Part shown: in pieces, positions 1 to 9,717 of the stretch
Position numbering within the stretch: the stretch's first letter is position 1
Layout of the letters: each line of letters begins with the position of its first letter
Assembly (NCBI GenBank): GCA_023436715.1
Contig: JAEZIJ010000208.1
Location: forward strand, 1-64,000
From: Acidobacteriota bacterium
GTDB lineage: Bacteria; Acidobacteriota; Terriglobia; Bryobacterales; Bryobacteraceae
Direction of reading: 5' to 3'
DNA length: 64,000 nt
Program-made: the position numbers and the translations under genes
Notes under the pieces: model-generated
Told to the model about the DNA's origin: nothing
Seen by the model: the letters and a program-made list of their open reading frames with translations, nothing else
Databases searched by the model: none

Positions 1-141
1 GCGCATCGTCCGGTCGCTGATGCCGGCGATCTCCGCCGCCGCCATCCAGGTGATCTTCTTCGCCATCGCTTTCAAGATCACGTCTTGCAGTTTCATCATC
101 CGCTCCGTTTCCGCGACGGTGACTTTCCCTGGGATCCTCAA
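1..141 (-). mobile_element. Transposase N-terminus at the edge of an insertion sequence (partial)
   Basis: The complement of this stretch reads into the N-terminus of a DDE-type transposase resembling the ISNCY group. It has the helix-turn-helix start typical of that group (KLQDVILKAMAKKITW, then AAEIAGISDRTMR). The gene leaves the window at base 1, so only about 47 codons are present. The start is either the double ATG at 94-99 or, more likely, the TTG at 139-141, because the family usually has a few residues (VTVAETER) before the MM. The catalytic domain lies outside the window. The element sits directly upstream of a sugar-catabolic operon. Confidence 0.7.
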
Positions 142-168
142 CTCACAGAATCCCGCCGCTCGGCGAAG

Positions 169-210
169 CGGACATTTCACGTGCTAATTGCACCGGACAA
201 TTCACATGCT
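169..210. repeat. Pair of 17-bp near-identical direct repeats at the insertion-sequence end
   Basis: CGGACATTTCACGTGCT (169-185) and CGGACAATTCACATGCT (194-210) differ at two positions and are 25 bp apart. They lie between the transposase start and the first host gene, where the terminal repeat or transposase-binding sites of the element are expected. The other end is outside the window, so inverted-repeat status cannot be tested. Two in-frame ATGs that could be mistaken for starts of the next gene fall inside or beside this pair. Confidence 0.5.
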
Positions 211-277
211 AGCGACAGGCGCAATTCGCCGGCTTGACCGATCACGATTACTGATATATCATTGCGGCGGAGCACAA

Positions 278-1060
278 TTGTCGACCAGACGTGAGTTGTT
301 GCGCGCCGCCGTCTTAGCGGCGGTCCCGGCGAAAGAACTCCTGAGGGGGGCAACCCGCCGGCACGTGGTAGTCCTCATCGGCGAGAACGAATATGAGACG
401 GCCAGGACGCTGCCCGCATTCATTGCGAAGGAACTCGAGCCGCGCGGCCTTCGGTGTACCGTGGTCGAAGCCGGCACATCGGACGAGGACAGTTTTCCCG
501 GCCTTAACGCCTTGCGGAGCGCCGACTTAATGCTCGTTAGCGTGCGCCGCCGGACACCGCCGAAGGAGCAGATGGCAATTCTGCGGCAGTACGTGGCCGC
601 GCGCAAACCGATTGTCGCGATTCGCACGTCCAGCCACGCATTCTCCCGGGAGAATCCCCCGGCAGGCCACGAGAGTTGGGACGGCTTCGATCGTGAAGTA
701 TTAGGCGGCGAATACGGGGGATATGACGCCGTGGGCCGCAAGACCGGCTCGGAAGTTTGGGCGGAGCCTGCCGCGTCCGCGCATCCGGCACTCCGGGGGC
801 TCGAGGGCGCCCGGTTTCACAGCCAGAGCTGGATCTATAGAATGCGCTCGCTGGCCCCGTCGGTCCAAGTGCTTATGAGCGGGCGTTGGCCCGGCCAGGG
901 GCCCGTGGAGTCCGTGGCGTGGGCTAACGAGCAAAACGGTATGAGGGTGTTTTATACTTCGCTCGGGCATCCCGCAGATTTCGAGTTACCGCAGTTTCGT
1001 TTGTTGTTGTTAAATGCAATCTATTGGGCGTTGAGGCAAACGACGCCGGAGGTGATTTAG
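278..1060 (+). CDS. ThuA-like domain protein with Tat-type signal
   Basis: A 260-residue protein with the ThuA-like fold (class I glutamine-amidotransferase-like). The core starts near residue 26 with RRHVVVLIGENEYET, and the nucleophile-elbow region has AIRTSSHAF near residues 114-122. ThuA proteins act in sugar use together with Gfo/Idh oxidoreductases such as ThuB, and are linked to 3-keto-sugar metabolism. I chose the TTG at 278 because it gives a twin-arginine leader (STRRELLRAAVLAA), and because ATGs further upstream lie in insertion-sequence sequence. Its stop overlaps the GTG of the next gene by one base (TAGTG), so the two are translationally coupled. Exact reaction unknown. Confidence 0.8.
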   Translation: MSTRRELLRAAVLAAVPAKELLRGATRRHVVVLIGENEYETARTLPAFIAKELEPRGLRCTVVEAGTSDEDSFPGLNALRSADLMLVSVRRRTPPKEQMAILRQYVAARKPIVAIRTSSHAFSRENPPAGHESWDGFDREVLGGEYGGYDAVGRKTGSEVWAEPAASAHPALRGLEGARFHSQSWIYRMRSLAPSVQVLMSGRWPGQGPVESVAWANEQNGMRVFYTSLGHPADFELPQFRLLLLNAIYWALRQTTPEVI

Positions 1061-2250
1061 TGCAGCGTCGCACTTTTCTTTTGGCAGGCGGTGGAGTGCT
1101 TGCCGCCCAGACCGCGCCGTCCGATCGCATGGTGCTCGGGCTCATTGGCGGCGGTGGCCGCGGCAACCTGGTCATGGCCACATTTCAGAAGGATCCGTCC
1201 GTCCGCGTCGGCGCGATCTGTGATGTCTACGAGCCGAACCTCGAGCGCTCAATCTCGCTCGCGTCCAGGGCGCAGGGCGGCAACGCCCCGAAGGCTTATC
1301 GCAATTACCGGCAGTTACTGGACGACAAGAGCATCGACGCGGTTTTGATTGCCACACCCGAACACTGGCATCACCGGATGGTGCTCGACGCTCTTGCCGC
1401 CGGCAAGGACGTCTACGTCGAAAAACCCCTCTGTCAAACGCCGGAGCAGGGTGTGGAATTGGTTGAGGCGGAGAAGAAGTCCAGGCAAATCGTCCAGGTC
1501 GGGATGCAACGGCGCAGCCACGACCTGTATCTCGATGCCCGGAAGATCGTGGCGGATGGCACTTTGGGGACCGTCCGCATGGTCCGGTCCTGGTGGCTCA
1601 ATACCTATCTCGGCGGATCGGGCGAGGCAAAGTTTGCCGGGCCTCTGGATTGGGAGCAGTGGCAAGGTCCGGTAAAGCGCCGCGTACCCCCGAATCCGTA
1701 CCTCTTCCAGAATTGGCGCTACTTCAAGGATTACGCCGGCGGTATCGTGGCGGACCAGGGCGCGCACGTCTTCGACGGCATCAACATGCTCATGAATGCG
1801 GGCTACCCGCACGCGGTGACCGCCGCGGCCGGCAAACCGCACCGCACGGGTGTGGATATGCCCGAGTCCGTCGTGGTTACGGCGGAGTACCCTTCCGACT
1901 TCATCGCAGTGTTCACGATCAACTACGGCGCGATGCGTTACAAGACGCGCAACGACCAACAGAACCAATACGACGGCGACAAGGCGCGCATGGATATCGG
2001 ACGGGAGGAATGCAAGGTCTACCTGCAAGGCACCGAGGAGACGCCCGCGATCAGCAGGAAGTCGGAACAAGGTTTCGCGTTTGCCACCGACCTGCACGTC
2101 CGTAACTTCATTGAGTGCATGCGGACGCGCAAGACGCCGACGGCTCCGATGGCGCTCGGCTTTCAGGCGACGCTCGTGCCCCAATTGGCCAACCTGTCGC
2201 TCCGGCACGGTAAACGGATTCGCTGGACCGGCAACCGCGTGGAGATATAG
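1060..2250 (+). CDS. Gfo/Idh/MocA family oxidoreductase, exported
   Basis: An NAD(P)-dependent sugar oxidoreductase of 396 residues. The N-terminal QRRTFLLAGGGVLAA leader is of Tat type. A Rossmann glycine motif follows (GLIGGGGRGN, about residues 27-36), then the EKP motif (residues 121-123) that carries the family's active-site lysine. The C-terminal alpha/beta domain has the substrate-side segments (WRYFKDYAGGIVADQGAH). The start is the GTG at 1060, six bases after GGAGGTGA; an upstream ATG at 1024 would overlap the previous gene for no reason. The ThuA neighbour suggests oxidation of a sugar or glycoside to a 3-keto form. The substrate is unknown. Confidence 0.88.
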   Translation: MQRRTFLLAGGGVLAAQTAPSDRMVLGLIGGGGRGNLVMATFQKDPSVRVGAICDVYEPNLERSISLASRAQGGNAPKAYRNYRQLLDDKSIDAVLIATPEHWHHRMVLDALAAGKDVYVEKPLCQTPEQGVELVEAEKKSRQIVQVGMQRRSHDLYLDARKIVADGTLGTVRMVRSWWLNTYLGGSGEAKFAGPLDWEQWQGPVKRRVPPNPYLFQNWRYFKDYAGGIVADQGAHVFDGINMLMNAGYPHAVTAAAGKPHRTGVDMPESVVVTAEYPSDFIAVFTINYGAMRYKTRNDQQNQYDGDKARMDIGREECKVYLQGTEETPAISRKSEQGFAFATDLHVRNFIECMRTRKTPTAPMALGFQATLVPQLANLSLRHGKRIRWTGNRVEI

Positions 2251-2252
2251 CC

Positions 2253-4568
2253 GTGAACCTTCATCACCGTTGGCGTGCCATGCTGCTGGTGCTGCTCGCA
2301 GTGCCGCTCGCCGCACAGGCGCCGCTGTCCGGAACCGGACCCCTCACAGGGAACCGCGACTTTGCCGCCGAAATGGTGGACGCGGTCAACGATTTCCTGG
2401 TACAGGAGACCGGAAAGGTCGCAAGCGGACGCGACCGTTTTTGGAACAGAGACTTCTCGAGCCCCGGGGCGTATGCGAGATCGATCGAGCCCAACCGCGC
2501 AAGCCTGCGCCGGATGACGGGCGCCGTCGATCAAAGGCTTCCCGCAACCGCTCTATTACTTGATGCCAGTACCGTTACGCCGAGCCTGACCGGGCGCGGC
2601 AAAGCGTACAAGGTGCGCGCAGTGCGTTTGCCGGTCTTTGAAGGGGTTGAGGTCGAAGGACTCCTGCTGGAACCGGACAGCCCGCCCATTGCACGTGTGG
2701 TCGCCATTCCCGATGCGGATTGGACGCCGGAGTCGCTCACCGGGCTCGCGCCCGGAGTGGATCCGGCGGCGCAGTTTGCGCGGCGGCTTGCCGAAAGCGG
2801 CTGCATGGCGTTTGTCCCGGTGCTGATCGACCGCAAGGACACCTGGTCCGGCATTCCCGGCGCACGGATGACGAACCAGCCGCACCGCGAGTGGATCTAC
2901 CGCATGGCTTTCGAGATGGGGCGCCACATCATCGGCTACGAGATCCAAAAGGTGCTTGCCGCCGTCGATTGGTTCAAATCGGAAAACGCCCGGCACGCCG
3001 CGCCCATCGCGGTAGCCGGCTATGCGGAGGGCGGGTTACTGGCACTCTACAGCGCCGCGCTCGACCAGCGCATCGACGCCGCCCTGGTCAGCGGCTACTT
3101 CCAACCCCGTGAGCAGTTGTGGAAGGAGCCGGTGTATCGGGATGTGTGGGGGCTGCTGAGGGAATTCGGAGATGCCGAAATTGCCGGCATGATCGCTCCT
3201 CGCGCTCTCATTGTCGAGGCGAGCCGCGTTCCCGAGGTGACAGGCCCTCCGCCGGCTACCAGGGAGCGGAGCGGCGCCACACCCAACGGGACGCTCGCCA
3301 CGCCGCCTCTTGAAGCCGTCTCTCGCGAGGTCGAGCGCGCGCGGCCCTGGTTCGCCAAACTGAATGCGGACTCGAAATTGCGGCTGGTCGCCTCCGGGAG
3401 CGGCGCCGGGCTTCCCGGGTCGGAACCTGCGCTTTCGGCCTTGCTGGCATCGCTAGGGACTCGATCCCGCGTGGTGCCCAATGGCGGCCCGCCGGAGAAC
3501 CTGCGCACTGGATTCGATCCTGCCGAACGGCAGCACCGTCAGTTCGATCAACTGGTCGCGCACACCCAGCGCCTCGTCCGGCAGTCGCCCGAGCGGCGGG
3601 CCGAGTTCTGGAAGAACGCCGATTCGTCTTCTCCGGAAGCGTGGCAGCGAACGACTCAGTTCCATCGCAACTACATCTGGGACGAAGTCATCGGCCGCAT
3701 GCCCACGCCCAGCATGCCATCGAATCCGCGGACCCGGCTGATCTATGACGAGCCGAAATTCCGTGGTTACGAAGTGATGCTGGATGTCTGGCCCGGCATC
3801 TTCAGCTATGGCATCCTGCTCGTGCCGAAAGACCTGAAGGCGGGCGAGCGGCGCCCGGTAGTGGTGTGCCAGCACGGGTTGGAAGGACGGCCCGCCGATG
3901 TGGCGGACCCCAAGGTGGACAAGCCCGCGTACCATCGGTATGCCGCGCGGCTGGCTGAACAGGGTTTCATCACCTACGCGCCGCAAAACCCCTACATCGG
4001 GCGGGACCGCTTCCGTCTGATCCAGCGCAAGGGACACCCGCTGAAGCTCGCACTGTTTTCATTCATCCTCGGCCAGCACCAGCGGCAATTGGAATGGCTC
4101 GGCGCGCTTCCGTTCGTGGATCCTCAACGGATCGGGTTCTACGGCCTGTCATACGGCGGCAAGACCGCCGTGCGCGTCCCGCCGCTGCTCGACGGATACG
4201 CGCTTTCCATCTGCTCGGCGGATTTCAACGAGTGGGTGTGGAAGAATACGAGCGTCGATTCCCGATACAGCTATCTGCTGACCGACGAGTACGACATGAT
4301 CGAGTTCGACTTAGCCAACATCGCCAATTACAGCGAGCTTGCGGCTCTGATGGCGCCGCGGCCGTTCATGGTGGAGCGCGGTCACGCCGACAACGTCGCG
4401 CCGGACGAGTGGGTGGCGTACGAATTTGCAAAGGTCCGCCGGTTCTATGCCACACGGATGAACCTGCCCGGCCGCGCAGAGATCGAGTTCTTCAACGGCC
4501 CGCACACCATCAACGGAAAGGGCACGTTTGAATTCCTGAAGCGTCATCTTTCCTGGCCGCAGCAATAA
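2253..4568 (+). CDS. Tandem alpha/beta-hydrolase protein, one domain apparently inactive
   Basis: A secreted 771-residue protein with a cleavable signal ([14 protein letters not shown]). It contains two alpha/beta-hydrolase modules. In the first (about residues 120-330) the nucleophile elbow reads GYAEG (residues 256-260), with Ala258 where Ser is expected. In the second (about residues 470-771) the elbow is GLSYGG with Ser633, followed by [13 protein letters not shown] and a C-terminal GPHT histidine, so this half should be active. It resembles acetyl-xylan-esterase or dienelactone-hydrolase-like enzymes. The GTG start lies nine bases after the GGAG inside the preceding gene's end. It probably removes ester groups from the sugar handled by this operon; the specificity is unknown. 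Confidence 0.8.
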   Translation: MNLHHRWRAMLLVLLAVPLAAQAPLSGTGPLTGNRDFAAEMVDAVNDFLVQETGKVASGRDRFWNRDFSSPGAYARSIEPNRASLRRMTGAVDQRLPATALLLDASTVTPSLTGRGKAYKVRAVRLPVFEGVEVEGLLLEPDSPPIARVVAIPDADWTPESLTGLAPGVDPAAQFARRLAESGCMAFVPVLIDRKDTWSGIPGARMTNQPHREWIYRMAFEMGRHIIGYEIQKVLAAVDWFKSENARHAAPIAVAGYAEGGLLALYSAALDQRIDAALVSGYFQPREQLWKEPVYRDVWGLLREFGDAEIAGMIAPRALIVEASRVPEVTGPPPATRERSGATPNGTLATPPLEAVSREVERARPWFAKLNADSKLRLVASGSGAGLPGSEPALSALLASLGTRSRVVPNGGPPENLRTGFDPAERQHRQFDQLVAHTQRLVRQSPERRAEFWKNADSSSPEAWQRTTQFHRNYIWDEVIGRMPTPSMPSNPRTRLIYDEPKFRGYEVMLDVWPGIFSYGILLVPKDLKAGERRPVVVCQHGLEGRPADVADPKVDKPAYHRYAARLAEQGFITYAPQNPYIGRDRFRLIQRKGHPLKLALFSFILGQHQRQLEWLGALPFVDPQRIGFYGLSYGGKTAVRVPPLLDGYALSICSADFNEWVWKNTSVDSRYSYLLTDEYDMIEFDLANIANYSELAALMAPRPFMVERGHADNVAPDEWVAYEFAKVRRFYATRMNLPGRAEIEFFNGPHTINGKGTFEFLKRHLSWPQQ

Positions 4569-4585
4569 GGAGATCTGATAAGCGC

Positions 4586-5986
4586 ATGTTGTCACGAAGA
4601 GAGTTTCTTGCCGCCCCCGCCGTGCTTGCCGCCGCAGTGCCGGCCAGCAGAGTCCGGATCGAAGAGGTGACGTTCGGATACGAGGACTTCCTGTACCGGA
4701 CGCCGATCAAGTTCGGAGGGAACGTGGTAGACCGGGTCACGCTGCTCAACGTGACCTGCACGATCTCGGGCGGCGGCCGCAGGGCGAAGGGTTTCGGCTC
4801 GATGCCGCTCGGGAACGTATGGTCGTTCCCTTCGAAAAAGATGCCGTATCAGGCAACGCTGGACGCCATGAAAGCGTTGGCGGTTCGCATCTCGAAGATT
4901 ACGAGCGGGTACAAAGAGAGCGGTCACCCCTGCGACATCAACGTAGCGCTGGAACCTGCGTACATCAAGGCCGCTGCGGAGGTCTCAAAGGAACTGGCGC
5001 TTCCGGAACCCATTCCGGTCCTCTGCACCCTGGTGACGGGCAGCCCGTTCGACGCCGCCGTGCACGACGCCTACGGCAAGCTCCACGGCCGCAGTTCGTA
5101 CCAAACCTACGGGCCGGACTTCATGAGCCGAGACCTCGCGCATTACCTCCTTCCCGAGTTCAAGGGCGAGTACCTGGCCAAGTACGTACTGCCCGATCCC
5201 AAGCCGACGATGCCGCTGTATCACCTGGTAGGCGCGCTCGACTCGGTCACCGCCGCCGACGTGCAGCGGCGGTTGAACGACGGCATGCCGGAAACCCTGC
5301 CCGAGTGGATTGAGTACAACGGCCTCACTCACCTGAAGATCAAGCTGAACGGCAGCGACCTCAAGTGGGACGTCGATCGCGTGGTAGCGGTGGACCGCAC
5401 TGCATCCGAGGTTCAGAAAAAGCGCGGCGTCTCCCGGTGGTTCTACTCGGCGGACTTCAATGAGAAGTGCCCCAACGTAGATTACCTGATCGCCTGGATG
5501 CGCCAGGTGAAGGAGCGCACGCCCCAGGGTTTCGCGCGTATACAGTACATCGAGCAGCCTACCGCCCGCGATCTGAAGGCGGACCGTTCCAATGTGATGC
5601 ATGAGGCGGCGAAGCTCCGGCCCGTGGTCATCGACGAGTCGCTCACGGACCTGGAGAACCTCCTGCTCGCGCGCGAGATGGGCTACACCGGCGTGGCGCT
5701 CAAGGCCTGCAAGGGGCAGACCCAGGCGCTGCTGATGGCGGCGGCGGCTCAGAAGTTCAAGATGTTCCTGTGCGTGCAGGACCTGACGTGCCCGGGCGCA
5801 TCGCTGATTCACTCAGCCGGGCTCGCAGCCCACGTTCCGGGCGTTGCGGCGATTGAAGCGAATGCGCGCCAGTACGTACCCGCGGCCAATCGGGGCTGGG
5901 AGAAGAAGAAGCCCGGCATCTTCGTTATCAAAGACGGGACTATGCGGACCGGCGAGCTGAGCGGTCCGGGACTGAGCGCGGCTTAG
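4586..5986 (+). CDS. Enolase-superfamily (mandelate racemase / muconate lactonizing type) enzyme
   Basis: A 466-residue protein with a Tat-type leader ([16 protein letters not shown]). The capping domain comes first ([16 protein letters not shown]), then a TIM barrel. Expected metal-ligand strands are visible: [18 protein letters not shown] and VIDESLTD, followed by [13 protein letters not shown]. Members abstract a proton alpha to a carboxylate, for example in acid-sugar dehydratases, so it may dehydrate an aldonate made downstream of the oxidoreductase. A ribosome site AAGGAGAT overlaps the stop of the hydrolase gene. It sits 17 bp after that gene and 17 bp before the transporter, which supports one operon. 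The substrate cannot be told. Confidence 0.8.
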   Translation: MLSRREFLAAPAVLAAAVPASRVRIEEVTFGYEDFLYRTPIKFGGNVVDRVTLLNVTCTISGGGRRAKGFGSMPLGNVWSFPSKKMPYQATLDAMKALAVRISKITSGYKESGHPCDINVALEPAYIKAAAEVSKELALPEPIPVLCTLVTGSPFDAAVHDAYGKLHGRSSYQTYGPDFMSRDLAHYLLPEFKGEYLAKYVLPDPKPTMPLYHLVGALDSVTAADVQRRLNDGMPETLPEWIEYNGLTHLKIKLNGSDLKWDVDRVVAVDRTASEVQKKRGVSRWFYSADFNEKCPNVDYLIAWMRQVKERTPQGFARIQYIEQPTARDLKADRSNVMHEAAKLRPVVIDESLTDLENLLLAREMGYTGVALKACKGQTQALLMAAAAQKFKMFLCVQDLTCPGASLIHSAGLAAHVPGVAAIEANARQYVPAANRGWEKKKPGIFVIKDGTMRTGELSGPGLSAA

Positions 5987-6003
5987 GGGGGAGGAGATTA
6001 TCC

Positions 6004-7134
6004 ATGCTGGTCCTGGCCGCGATTCTGGCCAACTTTGTCTACGGTATGATCGCCGCAATGCTAGGCACGATCCTGCCGGACTTCTCGCAACGCTTTAATC
6101 TCTCTCCGAAGCAGAACGGGAACATTGCCCTGGTTCAGGCTCTCGGTCTGATTGCCGCCTCGTTCTTCACTGGTCCGCTGATCGATTCTCAAGGCACCAA
6201 GGCCGGTCTGCTGCTGGGCTTGGGTCTCGCGTGCGCGTCTCTTCTGCTGCTACCGAGGTCGAAGGGCTACGGCTCGATTGCGCTTTGCCTGCTTCTGCTC
6301 GGCCTCGGCGGCGGCTGCATCGTGAACGGCGCGTTCGCGCTGGCCGGCAGCATACCAGGGAATACCGCCCGGATTTTCAACCTCGTGACTCTGTTCTTTG
6401 GACTGGGCGGGATGGCCACGCCCTTCATCGCAGCTAACCTCTTCAGGAAGGACGCCGTCAAGTTGTGCTATTTCGCCGGTCTTGTGGCGGCCGTCACATT
6501 CGTGCTCCACGCTGCGACCGCGATGCCGCCTGCCAGGATCGGGTTCCAACTGGCCAACGCCGGCCGCGTAATCGAATCGCCGGCCTTCTGGCTTTTGGCA
6601 GCCATGCTGTTCTTCTACGTTTCGGTAGAGTGCGGCGTGTGGAACTGGATGGCCCGTCACCTGATCACCCAGGGCATCAGCGAGAGCAGGGCGCTGAACA
6701 TCCTGAGTCTGGGGTTCGCGCTCGGTATCACCTTTGGCCGTGTCGCCGTCGTACCCGTTCTGGGTTCAGTGACGCCCGAGACGGTTACGCTGGGGGCGTC
6801 CACAGCCATGGTCATTACGCTCCTGGTGGCGCTGCGGAGCAGGGGCGCCGCCGCAGCCGGGATTGCCGTCTTCTGCGCGGGCCTGGCCATGGCCCCCGTC
6901 TTCCCCACCGTGAACGCCATGGCTAATGCCAACAACGCGTTTGCGGGCATGCAGGCCACCGCGATGGGCCTGTGCCAGACTTTTGGCTGGACCGGTCTGG
7001 CGGTCAGTTCGGGTATTATCGGCGCCATCGCCGGCGGAGACCCCAAACGGCTGAGGAAAGCCCTGCTGGTTCTTCCCTTCTTCTCGTTTCTGATCGCGGT
7101 GGCAACCGTGGTTCTGATTGGACTTGTAAATTAG
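6004..7134 (+). CDS. MFS transporter (sugar-type)
   Basis: A 376-residue membrane protein with about 12 hydrophobic segments. TM1 is at the very start, then NIALVQALGLIAASFFTGPLIDSQGTKAG, a variant of the MFS loop 2-3 motif. It is somewhat short for the superfamily, though all segments look present. The best general match is FucP-like or related sugar and organic-acid permeases. The GGAGGAG ribosome site sits six bases upstream. It is the last gene of the 278-7134 operon and most likely imports the product of the exported ThuA, oxidoreductase, hydrolase and enolase-type enzymes. Confidence 0.85.
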   Translation: MLVLAAILANFVYGMIAAMLGTILPDFSQRFNLSPKQNGNIALVQALGLIAASFFTGPLIDSQGTKAGLLLGLGLACASLLLLPRSKGYGSIALCLLLLGLGGGCIVNGAFALAGSIPGNTARIFNLVTLFFGLGGMATPFIAANLFRKDAVKLCYFAGLVAAVTFVLHAATAMPPARIGFQLANAGRVIESPAFWLLAAMLFFYVSVECGVWNWMARHLITQGISESRALNILSLGFALGITFGRVAVVPVLGSVTPETVTLGASTAMVITLLVALRSRGAAAAGIAVFCAGLAMAPVFPTVNAMANANNAFAGMQATAMGLCQTFGWTGLAVSSGIIGAIAGGDPKRLRKALLVLPFFSFLIAVATVVLIGLVN

Positions 7135-7161
7135 CTTGGCTTGGCGGGATTCGGAATTGAA

Positions 7162-7207
7162 TCAGGCGCGGACGAAACCTCACCCTCGAGGCTTCGTCCG
7201 CGCCTGA
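7162..7207. terminator. Two-way terminator hairpin between convergent operons
   Basis: A perfect 15-bp inverted repeat: TCAGGCGCGGACGAA at 7162-7176 and TTCGTCCGCGCCTGA at 7193-7207, with a 16-nt loop. It lies between the convergent stops at 7134 (+) and 7214 (-). There is no long T run on either side, so termination may not be purely intrinsic. Confidence 0.75.
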
Positions 7208-7213
7208 GTGGGG

Positions 7214-7780
7214 TTAAACCTGCGGGCGCTCCTGATCCATGAAGCTGTACGCAATCATGTGACAAACGATCATGTGCGCATCTTCAATCCGGCCCATGTG
7301 CGGCTCGTTCACGTGTATATTCAACTGAGCCAGGGGGCCGAGTTTGCCCCCGTTTCTCCCGGTCATTCCGATTGTCCTGCATCCGGCGGCGGCCGCCGCC
7401 TCCACGGCTTTCAGCACGTTCGGCGAGTTGCCCGAGCCGCTGATCGCGATGAGCAGGTCGCCCGGCCGGGCGAAGTTCTTCAACTGCTCCTCGAACACCG
7501 CGTCATAGCTAATGTCGTTTGCGTATGCCGTGATCGTGGAGAGTGAGTCGGTCAAGGCGATGATCCGGAACCGCCCGCCCGGACCGAAACTGGCCCCCTT
7601 CACAATATCGGTGGCGAAGTGCGATGCAGTCGCAGCACTGCCGCCGTTTCCGCAGGCGAAGATCGTCCCGCCGCGTTCGCGGGTCTCGCGCATCCAGTCT
7701 ACTGCCTGCCGTATGGCGGTGAGATCGAGCGCCTCTATAAGACTCAACAACTGTTGCCGGTAGGTGTCCAGGTATGTCAT
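7214..7780 (-). CDS. gmhA: SIS-domain phosphosugar isomerase, GmhA-like
   Basis: A protein of 188 residues, the normal length for phosphoheptose isomerase. GmhA converts sedoheptulose 7-phosphate to D-glycero-D-manno-heptose 7-phosphate. The sequence shows the SIS phosphosugar site (FACGNGGSAATASHFATD, about residues 41-58), a second phosphate loop (LLIAISGSGNSPN) and a C-terminal helix with ARTEDAH-like IEDAHMIVCHMI. Its ATG overlaps the stop of the kinase gene (ATGA), with GGAGG inside that gene. As last gene of a five-gene operon it should supply or consume the sugar phosphate used by the kinase. GmhA assignment is good at family level; the true substrate may differ. Confidence 0.82.
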   Translation of the reverse strand: MTYLDTYRQQLLSLIEALDLTAIRQAVDWMRETRERGGTIFACGNGGSAATASHFATDIVKGASFGPGGRFRIIALTDSLSTITAYANDISYDAVFEEQLKNFARPGDLLIAISGSGNSPNVLKAVEAAAAAGCRTIGMTGRNGGKLGPLAQLNIHVNEPHMGRIEDAHMIVCHMIAYSFMDQERPQV

Positions 7781-8754
7781 GCAAGTGCCTCCATGAGTTC
7801 TTCGGGCGAAGCCGTCGCCGTTCCCTTTTTCATGATGGTGACCGAAGCCGCGGCGTTTCCGAACCGGGCCGCGGCCAGCGGCGACTCCGTGATTGCCATT
7901 GCGAGCGCGGCGGCCGCCGAGAAGCTGTCGCCGGCTCCACAGATGTCGACCGGTTGTTCAATCGGCCGCGCCGGCACCAGTTCGGAAGCGCCGCCGCTGA
8001 TCACCTGAACGCCGCCCGGTCCGAGCGTAACGAACATGGCGGGCGCTTGCACGTGTTCGCGCAGGCGCGGCAGATCGGCCGTGCCGAACAGGCGCTGACA
8101 TGCGCTCTCCGCCTCCCGCTCATTCGGCTTCACAATCAAGCCGCGGAAGTGCTCGGGACGCTCGCGTGAATCGACCCAGAAGACCTTCTGCTTGTGACAC
8201 TCGGCCAGTTTGCTCAGCAGGTCCCGCACCGCGGGTGTCACAACGCCTCCGCGTGCCGTCTCAGCCTGATCGGACACGAGGATGACATCGAACTGCCCTA
8301 CGGAGGCCTCGATCTTTGCCAGCACCTGCCGTTCGACCTCCACGGGGAGAGGACGTTCGTACACGAAGTCCAGACGCGGCAGGTCCTCCTGGCCGGTTGC
8401 ACAGTTCAGCAGCTTGGTGTACGTAAACGTGGGGACGCCTGGCGCCGTTACCATCAACTCGGAGCCGATCCCCCGCTCATCGAGCGCGGCCTTCAACTCC
8501 GTGCCGTGGCCGTCCGTTCCGACGATGCCGAGCACGTTCACCTTGCCCGCCTTAAGGGAAACCAGGTTGTTTGCGACGGTGCCGCCGGCGCCCGGTGTCA
8601 CGGCTGTGGACACCACGGCCACGCGCGGGATACCGGTCTCGCGGGACGGCTCGCTGAGAGCCGGGTCGTAGGTACACCAACGGTCCAGGCAGATGTCCCC
8701 GATTACCAGAGCCGACAGTTCAGGGAAACGGGAGAGGATGCGGTCCGGATTCAT
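7777..8754 (-). CDS. PfkB-family kinase, heptose-7-phosphate-kinase-like (HldA / RfaE domain I type)
   Basis: A 325-residue ribokinase-fold protein. It begins with LVIGDICLDRWCTYDP and carries the N-terminal substrate motif GAGGTVANN (about residues 55-63). The C-terminal PfkB signature is DICGAGDSFSAAAAL, with Asp276 as the likely catalytic base. The layout is that of the kinase half of HldE, which phosphorylates D-glycero-D-manno-heptose 7-phosphate at C1, but the adenylyltransferase half is absent. Its ATG follows the previous gene's TAA without a gap, and the next gene overlaps by ATGA. Pairing with a GmhA-like isomerase supports a heptose-type substrate. Fructose- or tagatose-type kinases are less likely. 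Confidence 0.8.
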   Translation of the reverse strand: MNPDRILSRFPELSALVIGDICLDRWCTYDPALSEPSRETGIPRVAVVSTAVTPGAGGTVANNLVSLKAGKVNVLGIVGTDGHGTELKAALDERGIGSELMVTAPGVPTFTYTKLLNCATGQEDLPRLDFVYERPLPVEVERQVLAKIEASVGQFDVILVSDQAETARGGVVTPAVRDLLSKLAECHKQKVFWVDSRERPEHFRGLIVKPNEREAESACQRLFGTADLPRLREHVQAPAMFVTLGPGGVQVISGGASELVPARPIEQPVDICGAGDSFSAAAALAMAITESPLAAARFGNAAASVTIMKKGTATASPEELMEALA

Positions 8755-9717
8755 TTATCCCCCAATGGCCCGGTGGAGCGCGGGAAAAGTCGCGCGATGC
8801 GGGCCGCAAAAGTAGAAGCTCTCGCCGCCATCGGCCACCGTCCGCACGAGCATCGTCTTGTGGGGACGGAAGTAGTAGCCAGGGTCTGTTTTTGGCAATT
8901 CATGGTGAATGTCGCCCCGTATGGGAACCATATCGAAGACAGCGGTCGTGAAGTGCGCGATGACCTTTTCTTCCTGATGAGCGACGTTTCGGGCCATCGC
9001 CAGCGCTTTCAGGTACACTTCGGGTCCCATGATCGCCGATCCGAAGCTCAGCAGTGTTCCACCTTCAAGCCGCTCTATGTTACGCGCGAAGATCAGGAAA
9101 TCGCGATACGTCGCAGCCCCTAGCATCGCCCCATCGCAGTTGGGATGCTCATGCAGAATGTCATAGCCGATGCCCACGTGTACCGTCACCGGGATGTTCA
9201 GCCGGTATGCGGCGGCCAAAACACTCAGGCCGCGGTGCGGGAAGTCGCTCTCCCCTATGCGTCGGCCGATGTTTTCGCCCAGTCCGAGTCCCAGCCGGCC
9301 CGCTTCCGCAATCCAGTCATTCAGCTCGCCGGTTTCCTTCCACAGGCCGAACTCGCCGCTCCGCACATACCGGGCCACGCTTTCCGTCGTGGCTCCGATC
9401 CGCGCCAACTCGAAATCGTGAATCGCGCCCGCCCCGTTCATGGCGATCCCGGTCAGGTAGCCCTTTTCCAGAAGATCGATAATGTGGCGGCTCACGCCCG
9501 CGCGGAGCAGGTGCGCGCCCATCATCAGCACGCAGCTTGCGGAGCGCTCGCGCGCCTGGCGGATTCTGCCGGCCAGCGCCGGCAGGTCGGCATGACTGAA
9601 CTCCGGAGCCGGGTCGTTGAGTGCCAGCCAGTTGTTCAACTGGAGGTCGTGCGTGCGCTCGCTCAGCGGCTTAACGATGAGACGAGAACGGTCGAATACC
9701 GGGTATTTTGAGTTCAT
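8755..9717 (-). CDS. Deoxyhypusine-synthase-like protein of unknown function
   Basis: A 320-residue soluble protein. I recognise a weak likeness to the deoxyhypusine synthase family (NAD-binding Rossmann-like). Supporting features are glycine-rich turns GAHLLRAG (about residues 67-74) and NGAGAIHDFE (about 94-103), the VHVGIGYDILHEHPN segment (about 179-193) and LLSFGSAIMGPEV. Bacteria lack eIF5A, so a hypusine role is not expected; some relatives make homospermidine. The ATG at 9715-9717 overlaps the stop of the phosphatase gene (ATGA), and the kinase starts right after its stop. It is thus embedded in a heptose-phosphate-like pathway and may carry out an NAD-dependent step on a sugar phosphate. 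Function not established. Confidence 0.6.
   Translation of the reverse strand: MNSKYPVFDRSRLIVKPLSERTHDLQLNNWLALNDPAPEFSHADLPALAGRIRQARERSASCVLMMGAHLLRAGVSRHIIDLLEKGYLTGIAMNGAGAIHDFELARIGATTESVARYVRSGEFGLWKETGELNDWIAEAGRLGLGLGENIGRRIGESDFPHRGLSVLAAAYRLNIPVTVHVGIGYDILHEHPNCDGAMLGAATYRDFLIFARNIERLEGGTLLSFGSAIMGPEVYLKALAMARNVAHQEEKVIAHFTTAVFDMVPIRGDIHHELPKTDPGYYFRPHKTMLVRTVADGGESFYFCGPHRATFPALHRAIGG

Noticed and set aside
188..277. ATG starts at 188 and 206 for the ThuA-like gene
   Set aside because: They fall inside or beside the insertion-sequence repeats and encode a leader with no signal; the TTG at 278 gives a Tat-type leader.
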